A stretch of 5,362 nt of DNA from a bacterium (GTDB taxonomy: Bacteria; Patescibacteriota; Minisyncoccia; Moranbacterales; DUUL01): assembly GCA_030626045.1 (NCBI GenBank), contig DAOUPS010000065.1, forward strand, positions 1-5,362, read 5' to 3'. This document shows, piece after piece, positions 4,975 to 5,362 of the stretch. Every line of letters starts with the position of its first letter. Positions within the stretch are counted from its first letter, which is position 1. The position numbers and the translations under genes are program-made. A model generated the notes under the pieces. That model had not been told where the DNA came from and ran no database searches. It saw only the letters and a list, made by a program, of their open reading frames with translations.

Positions 4975-5362
4975 AAACAATAAAAGTATACCGGCAAGAT
5001 ATACCTGCGACAGCCATAATATAAATCCGTCGCTGGCAATTGGGGATGTTCCTGAGAATACACAAAGTCTTGTTCTTATCGTTGATGATCCGGACGCGCC
5101 TTCAAAAGTATGGACTCATTGGACGGTGTGGAATATTGATCCGCGAATTGGGCGAATTGGGAAGGGAAGTGCTCCCGAAGGCGCGATTGAAGGAACGACG
5201 GATTTCGGAGTTACCGGCTACGGAGGCCCGTGTCCGCCCTTTGGCGAACATCATTATTATTTCAGGCTATATGCGCTTGATCGCGTACTCGATCTAAAAA
5301 GTGGGGCGAAAAGAGAGCAGCTGGACGAGGCGATAGAGGGACATGTTATTGATGACGCAGAG
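4949..5362 (+). CDS. YbhB/YbcL-type PEBP (Raf kinase inhibitor-like) protein, 3'-truncated by window edge
   Basis: This frame starts at the ATG at 4949 inside the end of tsaC and is open to the last base (138 codons visible). Family members are usually about 150-160 residues, so some 15-20 are missing. It belongs to the phosphatidylethanolamine-binding protein fold, whose bacterial members (E. coli YbhB and YbcL) have no settled biochemical role. Motifs visible: FKNNKSIPARYTC (8-20), NPSLAIGDVP (26-35), LVLIVDDPDAP (41-51) and WTHWTVWNI (55-63). EGTTDFGVTGYGGPCPPFG (81-99), HHYYFRLYALD (101-111) and the A..GHVI..AE end (128-138) follow. The DPDxP and GxHxY pieces form the anion/ligand pocket in characterised members. 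No signal peptide is seen, so it is probably cytoplasmic. No Shine-Dalgarno precedes the ATG, which fits translational coupling to tsaC through the 26-base overlap in another frame. Confidence 0.9.
   Translation, partial: MKISSPSFKNNKSIPARYTCDSHNINPSLAIGDVPENTQSLVLIVDDPDAPSKVWTHWTVWNIDPRIGRIGKGSAPEGAIEGTTDFGVTGYGGPCPPFGEHHYYFRLYALDRVLDLKSGAKREQLDEAIEGHVIDDAE

Noticed and set aside
5144..5161. 9-bp tandem repeat CGAATTGGG in the PEBP gene as an insertion
   Set aside because: The encoded loop (RIGRIG) has the same length as in remembered family members, so nothing has been inserted.
5040..5297. An 85-codon + strand open frame
   Set aside because: It lies wholly inside the PEBP gene in another frame, and the PEBP frame (4949-5362) carries clear family motifs.

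Overview
The window reads as a compact, somewhat AT-rich bacterial chromosome segment in which every gene lies on the + strand. All frames use the standard bacterial code: TAA and TAG stops are seen, and no in-frame TGA is needed. Protein style points to a small-genome lineage such as Candidate Phyla Radiation/Patescibacteria, or a Firmicutes-like bacterium. The clues are a DUF5684-type membrane protein, a PrsW protease with an early DPEP motif, a short single-domain TsaC, and genes mostly without clear Shine-Dalgarno sites. This placement is inferred from memory of the families and is not proven by any marker here.

Layout. (1) Bases 2-2578 are the C-terminal ~82% of an RND-superfamily efflux permease, whose first ~185 residues lie off the left edge. 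(2) Bases 2579-2920 are a 342-base non-coding stretch. It has an extended -10 promoter, a chain of inverted repeats that includes a GC-rich 18-bp perfect palindrome, mutually exclusive hairpins of which one looks like a weak intrinsic terminator, an 11-bp tandem repeat, and a strong Shine-Dalgarno site. (3) Bases 2921-3469 encode a four-helix DUF5684-like membrane protein. (4) Bases 3501-4265 encode a PrsW-family intramembrane metalloprotease, 31 bases downstream and probably in the same transcript. (5) Bases 4266-4368 are a short spacer with a degenerate tandem repeat. (6) Bases 4369-4974 encode the threonylcarbamoyl-AMP synthase TsaC, of the tRNA t6A pathway. (7) Bases 4949-5362 encode a PEBP/YbhB-type protein that overlaps the end of tsaC by 26 bases and runs off the right edge.

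How they fit together. The DUF5684-prsW pair looks like one membrane-protein transcription unit with its own promoter and a roughly 250-nt structured leader. That leader is the least explained part of the window. The tsaC-PEBP pair looks translationally coupled, but no functional link between the two is known to me. The RND gene is the end of an upstream unit, normally containing a membrane-fusion adaptor, that is outside the window.
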